Source: W11650 sp041844915
Lineage (GTDB): Bacteria; Bacillota; Clostridia; Lachnospirales; Vallitaleaceae
DNA length: 64,000 nt
NCBI GenBank assembly: GCA_041844915.1
Contig: JBGZBY010000110.1
Location: 1 to 64,000 of the forward strand
Reading direction: 5' to 3'
This document shows, one piece after another, positions 8,449 through 17,801 of the stretch. The first letter of the stretch is position 1, and every line of letters begins with the position of its first letter. The position numbers and the translations under genes were made by a program. Under the pieces are notes generated by a model, which did no database searches, was not told the DNA's origin, and saw only the letters and a program-made list of their open reading frames with translations.

Positions 8449-10495
8449 ATAAGCTTAAATTCCCTTCCAGCCCGGAATAGTCAATTCTTTTTTCACTGCC
8501 ATCCGCCAAAAGTATCCTTACCTCGCCGTAGCCGCCACATTTTTCCTTGTCCGTATAAACAATTTCTCGAACCGGAAAAAGCTCGTCCTCTGTAAAGTCT
8601 TCCCAGTCCTCCTTGGTCAGCACCTGCGACATCAGCACATATGGCTCATAATCGTATTGCTTTTCCCTTCTAAGCGAAGCATAGACAAGGTAAGATTTTT
8701 CCGAGTCCGCATTGGTACCGGTTGAGGAAATCAGCTTAAGCTCCTGCCAGCCGGCAAAAATCGTCATCGCCATTTGCTGCTTTCTTCCCATGTGATTTGA
8801 GCCCTTTAAAATAACGGCCTTCGCTCCATCCTTTTCCCGCCGAATAATCTCCGTGCCATTATCGGCAAAGCCAAAGGAGCCCAAGGTCAGACTGATCGGC
8901 TTTTCAAAGAAGCGAATCCTATCCGCCCGCAAAATGCCATAGGGCATCACCATATCCGCCAGGTCAATGGAAGGCGTCCAATGCTTTTCCCTGTTTGTCG
9001 AATAGTTTAAATAGCAGCGGCGATACAGCACCTCCTGCTTCTCTCCGCCCCAAAAAAGGGCATTTCCCTTCTTGTATTTTCCGCTTTTTTCTTCATAAAG
9101 CACATATTGCTGCGACTCTGCCTCCAAAGAAGGCTTTGCCTCCCACGGAAATTTGGTATTATATACCAGCTTTGCATAGTTCCACATGCCGTGCTCATCG
9201 CCCTCCGCCTTCAGCACCTTGCCACTGCGCAGCTCGGTCGTTCCGTTTGCGGAATGATTGACAAAAGAAAGCGCCGGACCGTTTAATGTTGTTACCTTGC
9301 TCTCCTTTTCCTTTAGCTGCTCCCAGCTGCCATTGTTTTCCCTGGCCGTCCAAAACGGATGATTTTCCGGCAGGTACAGGCAGGCAAATGCCTTGGCCAG
9401 CCAAAACGGCGATTCTGCACAGGAATAGCTTTGTACCAACGGCAAAAATGGACGATAAAAGCCAAGCACCGGAATTCCCTCATACCACAAATCATCCCTA
9501 GTTAAAAATTGCAGCAAAGCGCCAGATGAAATCCGCCTTGCCAGTCCCGGATCGGCACTGCTGTTTTGCAGCAAAAAATTGCCAACAAATGCCGAAGTGG
9601 AAGCATTCCGATAAATATTACTCCTTCCCCACATATTGGTATATCCGTCCCGATCAAAAAAATCCGCATAACTGCGCATCAGAAGATTGCTGTTTTCCTC
9701 AAATCGCGCCGCCAAATAAGGCTCCTCCTGATAGCCGTACCACAAATTCCAGATCGGCGCGTAAAAATTAAACGCCCAGCAGGAATAATAGTCAAACGAA
9801 TGTCCATCTCGGTACCAGCCATCGCCGACCGACAGGCTTAAAACCGCCTGTGCATGATCCCTCATAATATTCCGATCCATCGGATAGCCTTCCTGATGCA
9901 AAAAGGCCAGACCCAGCATATTAAAAAGCCTCCAGTTTTGCGGCACCGTACTGCCATGGGCATAGTCGCTGATAAATGCAGCAATCCTGTCCTTTTCTTC
10001 TTTGGTATACTGATCCCAGATTACCTCGCGACAAATCCACAGGCAAATAACCAGCGCCGCCATTTCCACGGTCTGCTGAAATATGCCGTACTCATTTTCC
10101 GGATCATGCTCTAACATATACGCCCGATCCAGCACCCACAGCGAATCACCCTTTGTGCAGGCTCGCAGGATATGAGCTTTATAATAATCCCGCAGCCGAT
10201 AGCCGCAGACCTCGGCCTCCGGCTCATTTTTTAAAAGTGGCGCGGCAATAAAAAGGGATCTCGCCAAGCCCTCAAAATACTCTGCCTGAACCTTGTGCGC
10301 CGGCGTATTTTTATTGGGGTAGGTGACTTCCGTTTCATACCTTGGCATCACAACTGGAGCTTCCGGACTTTTTATATTTTGAAAAATTCCTTCCAGTAAA
10401 TATTTTCCTGCCTCCAGCCAAGACTCTCGGCTCAGTCCGGTATAGGGCGATAATTCCCAATTTAAATGCTTCGGCTTCCAAGCTGTATTTTGCAT
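8447..10495 (-). CDS. DUF2264 domain-containing protein
   Basis: The 682-residue protein matches the DUF2264 family (PF10022) along its first 400 residues, with blocks such as PENEYGIFQQTVEMAALV, VPQNWRLFNMLGLAFL and VGDGWYRDGHSFDYYS. The helical repeat pattern resembles the (alpha/alpha) toroids of polysaccharide lyases and unsaturated-uronyl hydrolases; family members often sit in polysaccharide-use clusters, but the reaction is not known to me. There is no signal peptide, so it should be cytoplasmic. The ATG follows AAAGGAG. It lies 25 bases after the lipoprotein gene and is probably cotranscribed with it. A role in handling an uronic-acid oligosaccharide is inference. Confidence 0.8.
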   Translation of the reverse strand: MQNTAWKPKHLNWELSPYTGLSRESWLEAGKYLLEGIFQNIKSPEAPVVMPRYETEVTYPNKNTPAHKVQAEYFEGLARSLFIAAPLLKNEPEAEVCGYRLRDYYKAHILRACTKGDSLWVLDRAYMLEHDPENEYGIFQQTVEMAALVICLWICREVIWDQYTKEEKDRIAAFISDYAHGSTVPQNWRLFNMLGLAFLHQEGYPMDRNIMRDHAQAVLSLSVGDGWYRDGHSFDYYSCWAFNFYAPIWNLWYGYQEEPYLAARFEENSNLLMRSYADFFDRDGYTNMWGRSNIYRNASTSAFVGNFLLQNSSADPGLARRISSGALLQFLTRDDLWYEGIPVLGFYRPFLPLVQSYSCAESPFWLAKAFACLYLPENHPFWTARENNGSWEQLKEKESKVTTLNGPALSFVNHSANGTTELRSGKVLKAEGDEHGMWNYAKLVYNTKFPWEAKPSLEAESQQYVLYEEKSGKYKKGNALFWGGEKQEVLYRRCYLNYSTNREKHWTPSIDLADMVMPYGILRADRIRFFEKPISLTLGSFGFADNGTEIIRREKDGAKAVILKGSNHMGRKQQMAMTIFAGWQELKLISSTGTNADSEKSYLVYASLRREKQYDYEPYVLMSQVLTKEDWEDFTEDELFPVREIVYTDKEKCGGYGEVRILLADGSEKRIDYSGLEGNLSL

Positions 10496-10520
10496 GACTC
10501 TCTCCTTTGCTTTCTGATTT

Positions 10521-11819
10521 TTACCACAATATCAATGCCGTTCCGTAAAACGCTTCTTTTTGCTCCTGTATAGGGTTCCATTTGGATACCTTAGTCCCGT
10601 CCATACTCATATAAAATGTTCCAAGCACTTCCTCGGAAGCCTTTGCGCTTGCCGACGTCACCTTGATTTCAAAGCCCTCGTTAATCCACTCGTGTTCTTC
10701 TGCCGTAAAGGGCTGAACGGAAAAGCTATAATTCTTTGCCTCTCCCTCACTCAATATGCAAAGCTTTTCAAAAATCGCTATCAATTCCTGCTTCGCATTA
10801 GCATTGGTAATACTTTTAGGCTCCGTTGCCACCATCGGATCTCGGTAAATCTCCTCGCCCGTATAATAATCCGTAATCACCCGCTCCTTGACATTGAAAT
10901 CATAAATCCCTGCCTTTTCATAGGTTTCCATATGATAAACTGGCAAACGGGTAATATACTCACCTAACTCAATCAGTTCGACCTCCGAATCCCATTCCGC
11001 TCCCAGAGCAATCATCGCATCCCCCATCGGTTCCTCGCTCTCTATCGTCAGGCTCCAAGAATCCGTATACTTATACATACTGGAAATGATTCCTCGATCC
11101 TGCAATACCCAAAGCAGAAAATCCAGTTCAGCAGCACCGTCAAGGGCATAGGGCTGATATGCCACATTATACAGATCCGGCAGCCGATAAATCCCGATTA
11201 TGGAGCTGTCAATAAAAGTCATGCCGGTATCTAAGTTGACATAAAGGCAAAACATATCTATAGAGGATGCCCCAGTTCTGTCAAAATATTCCTTTTTCTG
11301 CGTTTCATCCCGAAAAAGAAGAAACCATGCATATTTGCCGGGATAGCGCTCTCTCATCTGATTAAAGCCGCTTCCTACGAAATAGCTATCCTTCAAAAGC
11401 GCTTTTTCTTCCTCTGTCGGCACCTCATAGAGATCCTCCTCCGAGGTTAAAGGCATCGGCTCAAATTCAGGAACCTTTACTGCTAAATAATCCACATATT
11501 TTTCGTAGTCCTTCATTAGGATTTTTTTTGCTTCCTCCGAAGAAAGCCGCTCCGTCACGTCCTTCGTAGTATCGCCTTCCGACATGCCTTCCGTTTTCCC
11601 CTCATTGCCAAAAACCTTTACCTTGGATTCAAAGGCGCCTGCTTCTTCCGAATTGCCGGTTTTTCCGTCCGACTTCTTTGCAGCTTCTTCCCCGGCGGGC
11701 TTTTCTACTCCCATCATTTCCACCACTTTTTCGGCCATTCCCGTACAAGCCGTCAAAGATATTACCAGCAGCAGCGCTGCCAGCCATAAAAAATCAGATT
11801 TTTTCTTTCTGTATTTCAT
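10521..11819 (-). CDS. Lipoprotein of unknown function
   Basis: I do not recognise this family. The ATG at 11819 is chosen because it has AAAGGA upstream, gives a compact lipoprotein signal (basic MKYRKKKSD, hydrophobic core, lipobox SLTAC with Cys25), and suits the predicted transcription start near 11860; an in-frame ATG at 11849 would add ten charged residues and leave almost no leader. After the Cys comes a Lys/Glu/Gly-rich linker of about 80 residues and then a mixed alpha/beta region of about 330 residues with many aromatic residues and no obvious catalytic motif. It should be tethered to the outer face of the membrane. It is the first gene of a pair with the DUF2264 gene, so it may bind or present the same ligand (inference). 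Confidence 0.75.
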   Translation of the reverse strand: MKYRKKKSDFLWLAALLLVISLTACTGMAEKVVEMMGVEKPAGEEAAKKSDGKTGNSEEAGAFESKVKVFGNEGKTEGMSEGDTTKDVTERLSSEEAKKILMKDYEKYVDYLAVKVPEFEPMPLTSEEDLYEVPTEEEKALLKDSYFVGSGFNQMRERYPGKYAWFLLFRDETQKKEYFDRTGASSIDMFCLYVNLDTGMTFIDSSIIGIYRLPDLYNVAYQPYALDGAAELDFLLWVLQDRGIISSMYKYTDSWSLTIESEEPMGDAMIALGAEWDSEVELIELGEYITRLPVYHMETYEKAGIYDFNVKERVITDYYTGEEIYRDPMVATEPKSITNANAKQELIAIFEKLCILSEGEAKNYSFSVQPFTAEEHEWINEGFEIKVTSASAKASEEVLGTFYMSMDGTKVSKWNPIQEQKEAFYGTALILW

Positions 11820-11866
11820 TCTCTCTTTCCTTTCTGGTTTTTCCCTCATTTCCCTGTAGCTTTTTT

Positions 11867-11895
11867 ATTATATATGATTTTTATGCTGTTTTCAA
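11867..11895 (-). promoter_or_regulatory. Promoter of the lipoprotein-DUF2264 operon
   Basis: TTGAAA (11890-11895), a 17-base spacer and TATAAT (11867-11872) on the minus strand. Confidence 0.75.
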
Positions 11896-12041
11896 TTAGA
11901 GTTTGTAATATTTCTTAAAATTCTATTGAAAATTTGAATGAAAATTTTTCCGGCTAATCCGCCTGCGCCTTCGCCATTGCCAAAATACCTTTCGCCTTTA
12001 GAAAATGCCGGAAATCAAAAAAATGAAACCAGCTCCAGCAT

Positions 12042-12082
12042 AGAAAAAGCCCTATTTGCTCACATCAGCGCAAATAAGGCTT
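12042..12082 (-). terminator. Terminator of the TctA-like operon
   Basis: AAGCCCTATTTGC (12047-12059) and GCAAATAAGGCTT (12070-12082) pair with a single mismatch, which becomes a G-T pair in minus-strand RNA. TTTTT follows on the minus strand (12044-12048). Confidence 0.75.
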
Positions 12083-12154
12083 CATTCCCTTTTCCTATTT
12101 TAAATATTCCCTCCGGCAGTCTGGCTGCGGAAAAAAACATAGCAAACGCTCTCT

Positions 12155-13516
12155 CTATAAAAACAATCCCGTAATAAAGGACGAGGCATAAAATCCCATA
12201 AACAGCACGCCAGTATGCATTCCAAAGCGATTGCTCAAAATTCCGCTAAACAGCGCTACCGACAAGGTAATGACAATTCCCATTCCGCCCGCCTCGTAAA
12301 AAGCCAGCATAAATACCAAGCCCAAAAAGGAACCGATCAAGGCTTCATGGCTGACATAGCGAAGCATTTTCTCCGTCCAGCTCCTCGCCTTATTCATAGC
12401 AAGCGGATAAGCAAACGCCGCCCCGCCGATAATGCCAATTAGACCATAGAGCAAATAATCCCCCCAGCCCAAAAAACTATGCAAATTCATTACCGGATCT
12501 GTGGTAAAAACTGGCGGAGCCTGAAACAGCGGCGCCGCCGGCCCCAAGGCAACTGGCGAAAGCGGCAGACCAAAGGCCAAAAGCGGAATAATCAGTTCCC
12601 CAATATAGGTCGCATTAGTCACTGCGTCCTGAATTCCGGCTGTCAGCATGGTTTTTTGATAGACCTCTTTATTTTTTCCTGCCAGAAGCTCTCCTAAAAG
12701 CACTGTCATTCCAACCGGCGAAAAAGTAAAGGTACAGGCAGAAATTGCGGAGGCAGCCGTAATCTTTCCTCCTTGCTCTGCTGGAAACTGGCGGAAGGGA
12801 TTGGGAAAAATCCCGATTTTTTGCGCCGGATCGGGCGCCAGATAGACCTTGGAAACTTCTCCAGTTTTCTGCGTCTGCCGAATCTCCGGTACAAATACAT
12901 TAAATATCTCCGCGATCATCGGCCCGATTGTGATTCCCATAAAAATAGAAATAAAAAGGCTCTTTCCTACTCCCTCCTGCGCCAGCCGCTGAATTCCCTG
13001 AATCAAAAAGGCATAGGGCACCAAACCGATAACGGCTCCCCATTTCGCTTTCGACATGTAGGCAATGAATATCGCTCCCAGCGTAAAAATCAGTCCAATA
13101 TAGGGCTTTAGCATCTCGCCCAGCGGCGCTAGCAGGACAGCAAAACCAACCGCTACCGGCACGGCAATCAAAGAGCCGATCAGCGAACCGGCAGCCATTT
13201 TGCGCATAATGATATGCGGCACTCCCAGCGCCTTTGCCGTCCGACAATATTGAATCATCGGAACTGCCATAGTACTGCCGGGCAGTGCAGTCATTGCCGT
13301 TGGAATCGTATGCGTAATCTGCATGGCCACTGTAATGCCGATAAACCATGCAAATAATACGACCGGCTGAACGCCTAAAAGCACCAGCACCAAGGTTAAG
13401 GGAGCCATCGTTGCCGTTTCATCCGTTCCGGGAATCACACCGATTACGGAAAAAATCGCACCGCCTAAAAACGCAAATAAAAATGCCTGTAAAATCAACT
13501 CCACGGTTATCATCAT
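12155..13516 (-). CDS. TctA-like tripartite tricarboxylate transporter permease
   Basis: A 453-residue polytopic membrane protein resembling the large permease subunit TctA (PF01970), which moves citrate and other carboxylates using an ion gradient and a periplasmic-type binding protein. The family signature is seen near the N-terminus (GVIPGTDETATMAPLTLVL, about 25-43) and again in FGLPLSPVALGPAAPLF (about 328-344), the two inverted halves. It is about 50 residues shorter than typical TctA and divergent. Its start ATGA overlaps the stop of the preceding gene by four bases, so the two are translationally coupled. No TctB or TctC partner is nearby. Substrate unknown. Confidence 0.75.
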   Translation of the reverse strand: MMITVELILQAFLFAFLGGAIFSVIGVIPGTDETATMAPLTLVLVLLGVQPVVLFAWFIGITVAMQITHTIPTAMTALPGSTMAVPMIQYCRTAKALGVPHIIMRKMAAGSLIGSLIAVPVAVGFAVLLAPLGEMLKPYIGLIFTLGAIFIAYMSKAKWGAVIGLVPYAFLIQGIQRLAQEGVGKSLFISIFMGITIGPMIAEIFNVFVPEIRQTQKTGEVSKVYLAPDPAQKIGIFPNPFRQFPAEQGGKITAASAISACTFTFSPVGMTVLLGELLAGKNKEVYQKTMLTAGIQDAVTNATYIGELIIPLLAFGLPLSPVALGPAAPLFQAPPVFTTDPVMNLHSFLGWGDYLLYGLIGIIGGAAFAYPLAMNKARSWTEKMLRYVSHEALIGSFLGLVFMLAFYEAGGMGIVITLSVALFSGILSNRFGMHTGVLFMGFYASSFITGLFL

Positions 13517-13971
13517 TGCTCGCTCCCCCTTTCCATCCGACTATGATACTGCGGCTTATAATTCGGGGAGTCCTCGGGAATCAGCCGAAGCAGCGCGTAC
13601 AGCTCCAGATCCTCCATTTCTCGAATGGTTTCGGCATCGGCATCGGCTAAAAATTTTGCTTCCGCTTCAAGCGTAGTGCCCGCTTCTTCCAATATTTTTT
13701 CCAATTCCATTTCTTCCGTGCCCTCGATCACCTGACGCTTAGGCTGAAAGCTTCTGCCCGCAATCATCCCGCCCAAAAAACAACCGGCGATCCCCGCCAT
13801 CAGAGCATAGCCGCTGATAATTCCAGAGGACAGCTCCGTCAGAGCCGACAGCGCATAATAGACCGATCCGTATGCTCCCATGGTGGAAGCAATCCCGATT
13901 CCCGATGCATAGAGCAGCTCCGGCAAAAATACCGTATCGCCCCACACCTTCGTGTATTCTTTTTTATTCAT
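13513..13971 (-). CDS. Small membrane protein coupled to the TctA-like permease
   Basis: I do not recognise this family. The ATG at 13971 has AAAGGAAG at good spacing; a TTG 54 bases further upstream is less likely. The 152 residues contain two hydrophobic segments (roughly 16-38 and 48-70), the second Gly-rich and ending in GGMIAGRSF, followed by an acidic, helical cytoplasmic tail rich in Glu, Ala and Leu. It is too short and has too few membrane segments to be TctB, which has four. Coupling to the permease gene suggests a subunit or assembly partner (inference). Confidence 0.65.
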   Translation of the reverse strand: MNKKEYTKVWGDTVFLPELLYASGIGIASTMGAYGSVYYALSALTELSSGIISGYALMAGIAGCFLGGMIAGRSFQPKRQVIEGTEEMELEKILEEAGTTLEAEAKFLADADAETIREMEDLELYALLRLIPEDSPNYKPQYHSRMERGSEQ

Positions 13972-14066
13972 TTTATCTTCCTTTCCGGGTTGTATAGACC
14001 CTTCTGGTTTAAAATTTCTACTCAAGGTTCTATCTTCTGCGTTTTCTCAAACATTTCTTTTCCTTT

Positions 14067-14099
14067 AAAAAGCTTTATTCAGGAGGTAATAAGAAAGCT
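14067..14099 (-). terminator. Terminator of the der-plsY unit
   Basis: On the minus strand AGCTTTCTTATT (from 14099) pairs with AATAAAGCT (ending at 14071) with a small bulge, followed by TTTTT. It lies 40-70 bases beyond the plsY stop. Confidence 0.55.
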
Positions 14100-14135
14100 G
14101 GATTAGCAAAAAATTTTCTCCTTGAGCCAGTTTCC

Positions 14136-14738
14136 TCATTTTTTTCCGCTCAATTTGATTTTATTTTCCGTTCCGCCCAGCAATCGCTTAATATTTTCCC
14201 GATGCTGGAAAATGCCCAGCAGAGAAATACTTACGACAAAAGCAATTTCCGACGGCGTCGGTTTTTCCAGAAAAACAAAGCAAACCGGCAGGCCGACACA
14301 CAGCAGCAGCGAAGCCAAAGATACATATTTGCTGACGGCAATCGCCACAATCATAATTGTCAGGCTAATCAGACCTAAGCGATAATCCAGCGCAAACGCA
14401 ATTCCGATAGTAGAAGCAATCCCTTTGCCGCCCCTGAAATTCAAAAACACCGGAAAATCATGTCCCAAAATCACGCCAAGCCCCGCCGCCACTGTTAAAA
14501 GCCGATCCTGTGTCAGCCAAAGGACAATTCCCAATGTCACAAACGCCTTCAAAAAATCTCCGACAAAGGTCAAAAGTCCAAGTTTTAAGCCCATAACGCG
14601 GAGAGCATTGGTTGTTCCCGAATTGCCCGAACCATGCTGCCGAATATCAATATGCTGATTTGTTTTGCCTATAATATACGCCGTCTGAAAGCAGCCCATC
14701 AAATAGCCGGCCAGCATCACGAAAACTAGCTTAATCAT
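14136..14738 (-). CDS. plsY: Acyl-phosphate:glycerol-3-phosphate acyltransferase PlsY
   Basis: PlsY transfers the acyl group from acyl-phosphate to glycerol-3-phosphate, the first step of phospholipid synthesis, in the cytoplasmic membrane. The 200 residues carry the three conserved motifs: GSGNSGTTNALRVMG (about 37-51), GHDFPVFLNFRGGKGIAS (about 93-110) and the C-terminal block around RHRENIKRLLGGTENK. Five hydrophobic segments are visible. The gene overlaps the end of der by eight bases with AAGGAAGAGGA just before its ATG, the same der-plsY order seen in many Firmicutes. Confidence 0.96.
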   Translation of the reverse strand: MIKLVFVMLAGYLMGCFQTAYIIGKTNQHIDIRQHGSGNSGTTNALRVMGLKLGLLTFVGDFLKAFVTLGIVLWLTQDRLLTVAAGLGVILGHDFPVFLNFRGGKGIASTIGIAFALDYRLGLISLTIMIVAIAVSKYVSLASLLLCVGLPVCFVFLEKPTPSEIAFVVSISLLGIFQHRENIKRLLGGTENKIKLSGKK

Positions 14739-16056
14739 TCCTCTTCCTTTCCCTCAAGACAAAGCGTAAAGAAGTTCCATGAAAACCAAACGCTTCTCTG
14801 AATTTATTTTCGATATAGCGCTGATAAGAAAAATGCATCAGTTCTCGATCATTGATAAAAAGCACAAAGGTTGGCGGCTTGACTCCCACCTGCGTGGCAT
14901 AAAAAATTTTCAGGCGATTTCCCTTGTCCGCCGGCGGCTGATTCATCGCCATAGCGTCGTAGAGCACCTCGTTTAAAACGCCGGTCGCCACACGCAGAGT
15001 CTGATTCTGAACGACCGCTTCAATCGCTTCAAACAAGCGATGCATCCGCTGCCCTGTTTTAGCTGAAATAAATACCCGCGGCGCATAGTCCAAATAAGAC
15101 AGGGTTCGCTTGATATCTTCTTCAAAGCGCTTCATCGTCTTATCGTCCTTTTCGATAGCATCCCATTTGTTGACGACGATAATAATTCCCTTGCCGCGAT
15201 CATGGGCGATACCGGCGATTTTAGCGTCCTGCTCGGTCAATCCCTCTGTCGCGTCAATCATCAAAAGGGTAATATCCGATTTTTCAACGGCAGCTACCGT
15301 GCGGATAATGCTGTATTTTTCAATCTCGTCCGACACCTTGTTTTTGCGGCGCAGGCCGGCTGTGTCGGTAAAAATATATTTGGTATGATTATAAGTAACT
15401 ACCGAATCAATCGAATCTCTGGTCGTTCCGGCAACCTCCGACACAATGGAGCGTTCCTCGCCCAGCAGTTGATTTAAAAGACTGGATTTGCCGACATTTG
15501 GCTTTCCAACCAAAGCAATGGAGGGATATTCCTCCTTTTCCTGCTCCTCGGCATTATACGTAAAATGCGACGTTACCGCATCCAAGAGTTCGCCAAAGCC
15601 CTGCTGATTGGCAGCAGACACAGGAATCGGCTCGCCAAGCCCCAAATTATAAAATTCATAAATATCATTTACCTGCTTTTGAAAGCTGTCTACCTTATTG
15701 ACACACAAAACAATCGGCTTTTTGCTTTTTCTAAGAAGATTTGCCACCTCATAGTCCGCGTCCGTCACACCCGCCCTGCCATCGGTAATAAATAAAATCA
15801 CATCGGCAAGATCAATGGCAATCTCCGCCTGCGCCCGAATATGCTTTAATATCGTATCGCTGCTGGACAATTCCAATCCGCCCGTATCAATTACCGTAAA
15901 AGCATGCTTCAGCCATTCTGTATCGGCATAAATACGATCTCTGGTCACGCCGGGAGTATCCTGCACAATCGAAATCCTTTCACCTGCCAAATAATTAAAT
16001 AATGTCGATTTCCCTACATTCGGTCTGCCGACAACTGCTACAATCGGTTTTCCCAT
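14731..16056 (-). CDS. der: Ribosome-assembly GTPase Der (EngA)
   Basis: Der is an essential double-GTPase needed for 50S ribosome assembly. Two tandem G domains are plain: GRPNVGKST (10-18) with DTPG and NKVD, and GKPNVGKSS (about 183-191) with DTAG and NKWD, followed by the C-terminal KH-like domain (about 350-441). Length 441 is typical. The ATG follows AAAGGAAG by four bases. It is upstream of and overlapping plsY. The 292 bases before it hold a 14-base perfect palindrome (16087-16100) and no clear promoter. Confidence 0.97.
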   Translation of the reverse strand: MGKPIVAVVGRPNVGKSTLFNYLAGERISIVQDTPGVTRDRIYADTEWLKHAFTVIDTGGLELSSSDTILKHIRAQAEIAIDLADVILFITDGRAGVTDADYEVANLLRKSKKPIVLCVNKVDSFQKQVNDIYEFYNLGLGEPIPVSAANQQGFGELLDAVTSHFTYNAEEQEKEEYPSIALVGKPNVGKSSLLNQLLGEERSIVSEVAGTTRDSIDSVVTYNHTKYIFTDTAGLRRKNKVSDEIEKYSIIRTVAAVEKSDITLLMIDATEGLTEQDAKIAGIAHDRGKGIIIVVNKWDAIEKDDKTMKRFEEDIKRTLSYLDYAPRVFISAKTGQRMHRLFEAIEAVVQNQTLRVATGVLNEVLYDAMAMNQPPADKGNRLKIFYATQVGVKPPTFVLFINDRELMHFSYQRYIENKFREAFGFHGTSLRFVLRERKRND

Positions 16057-16348
16057 ATTGCTTCCTTTCTATCACGCCAAGCCTGAAGGGCTTAAGCCCT
16101 CCGGCCTTTCTTTCAATTTCTGCCTCTGTCCTACTGTGAAAAGCAAATTGCGAGCCTTCTAAATGCAGCTTCTCTCTGTTTTTTCTGAATCTATAAAAAT
16201 TTACTGCCCCCCTGCGTTCTGCTCTCTTTTGCCTAAAACCCTCCCTTGTCGCCTTCCTTTTTTAAGGCTCCGCGTTCCGGAACGGCATCTGCACTTTAAA
16301 ATGCGCTTCCTCAGTCATACGCTCTGCCGGACAAACACCGCTTTCCTC

Positions 16349-17170
16349 TTAAAGCTCATTTTCCCTTAAATAAATTACGCTGATATGCGTTCCTCTTTGT
16401 AAACCGCTACGGCGATGCGAAAAGAAAAGCTCCGGCCGGCCAAAAGTGCATTCCTCGGAAATCTCCATATTTTCCTCTGAAACGCCCCCGCTCTTTAGGG
16501 CAAAGGCAATATAGGTTCGCAGATCCAGCAGATATTTTCCTCCGCCCTTCGGGCAAAAGACCTCATTTAGTATATCATATTTCCCCTGCTTTTCAAATTC
16601 TTTTTTTACATCCTCTCCGACTTCAAAATTTTCTTTGCCAATACATGCGCCAACCCCGACCAGCACATCCTTGGGGGAGGAACCGTATTCCTGTTGCAGC
16701 CGCCGCAGCATTTCTCCGGCAATATCAAGCGCCGTACCGCGCCAGCCGGAATGCGCCGCGCCAATCGCCTGCCTTACCGGATCGTAAAAAAGCAGCGGAA
16801 CGCAATCCGCTGAAAAAATCGTCAGCGCGATTCCCCGCTCCTGGGTAATCAATCCGTCACTTCCCTTTAAGCTTTCTTTTTTGGGGAATAAAAAGCCGTT
16901 TCCACAGTCGCTCTTTTCTATTTTAGCAATCTTAGTCTTATGCACCTGATCGGAAAAGGTATAGCTCTGCGGGGAAAAGCCTAAAATTTCAGCAAAACGG
17001 CAATAATTCTCTCTGACCCTTTCGTCCGAATCACCCATTCCCAAAGCCATATTCATACTTTCATAGATTCCACTGCTGACTCCCCCCAGCCTAGTGTTCA
17101 TTCCGTGAACAAGATTGGGCTGTTTTCGCAGTAAATCAAATTGTAAAACCTCCTTGGCATCATTTCTCAT
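16349..17170 (-). CDS. Multicopper-type purine nucleoside phosphorylase (YlmD/YfiH/LACC1 family)
   Basis: Members of this family phosphorolyse adenosine, inosine and guanosine and deaminate adenosine at a zinc site; they were long annotated as laccase-domain or polyphenol oxidase proteins. The zinc-ligand set is visible: the His of the SDQVHKTK segment, the Cys of FSADCVPLL, and the His of GAAHSGWRGT, with GVGACIGKENFEVG downstream. The ATG at 17170 (273 residues) is preferred because GGGAAGGAAG lies before it; an ATG ten codons upstream has no ribosome site. It follows yraN with a short gap. Family call secure, in vivo substrate not. Confidence 0.9.
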   Translation of the reverse strand: MRNDAKEVLQFDLLRKQPNLVHGMNTRLGGVSSGIYESMNMALGMGDSDERVRENYCRFAEILGFSPQSYTFSDQVHKTKIAKIEKSDCGNGFLFPKKESLKGSDGLITQERGIALTIFSADCVPLLFYDPVRQAIGAAHSGWRGTALDIAGEMLRRLQQEYGSSPKDVLVGVGACIGKENFEVGEDVKKEFEKQGKYDILNEVFCPKGGGKYLLDLRTYIAFALKSGGVSEENMEISEECTFGRPELFFSHRRSGLQRGTHISVIYLRENEL

Positions 17171-17193
17171 TGCCGTTCTTCCTTCCCTCTCTC

Positions 17194-17667
17194 TTACCAT
17201 TCAAAAGCATCGGCATAATATCGGATTTCCTGTCCGGTAATAATTATCACATCATAGTGCACAGCGCAGCGCTGCCACAAATTCTCCTGCCGAAGATATT
17301 CCACCGACGCCGCTAGAATTCTTTGTTTCTTTCCTGCATTAATCTTCTGCTCCGCCTGCCAGTCCTTTTTTTGCCCTTTTACCTCTATGAAAAAAAGCGC
17401 ATCCTCCTTTTGCGCAATCAAGTCGATCTCTCCCTGCCGGCAGCGAAAATTCCGTTCCCTGATTCGATAGCCCATCCCTTCGACATAAGCTGCGGCCTGC
17501 GCCTCGTATTTTCTGCCCTTACCGACTGCCGTTTCCGACTCCGCCTTGCGGGCGAGCATCTGCTCTTTTGTTTTCCTTTTTTCTGCCAGTTCTTTCTCTG
17601 CTGCTTCCATTCCCGTTTCATACGTAGGGAATACCTCTTTTTCTTTTGTGCTCTCCTTTTTCATTGG
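17194..17667 (-). CDS. YraN/UPF0102 family endonuclease-like protein
   Basis: The last 110 residues match the YraN family (PF02021): GRKYEAQAAAYVEGMGYRIRERNFRCRQGEIDLIA, then FFIEVKG, a PD-(D/E)XK nuclease-like fold with the E..D...EVK core. Function in bacteria is unproven, though a nuclease or recombination role is suspected. The ATG at 17667 is chosen for AGAGGA upstream; a GTG at 17739 extends the frame by 24 residues with a poorly spaced AAGG. Either way there is an unusual charged N-terminal extension of 45-70 residues, since the family is normally about 120 long. The C-terminus lies close to the next gene. Confidence 0.85.
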   Translation of the reverse strand, partial: PMKKESTKEKEVFPTYETGMEAAEKELAEKRKTKEQMLARKAESETAVGKGRKYEAQAAAYVEGMGYRIRERNFRCRQGEIDLIAQKEDALFFIEVKGQKKDWQAEQKINAGKKQRILAASVEYLRQENLWQRCAVHYDVIIITGQEIRYYADAFEW

Positions 17668-17801
17668 CTTTTCCTCTGACGTTTCCAGCTCCGTTCGGAT
17701 TGCTGTCTGGATTTGGTCATTCCTTTTTAAAGTTTTCACGCCTTGAAGCTGCCTGCATTTTTTAGCAAGAAATTTTGTAGTCTAAAAAAATAGAATTTTA
17801 T

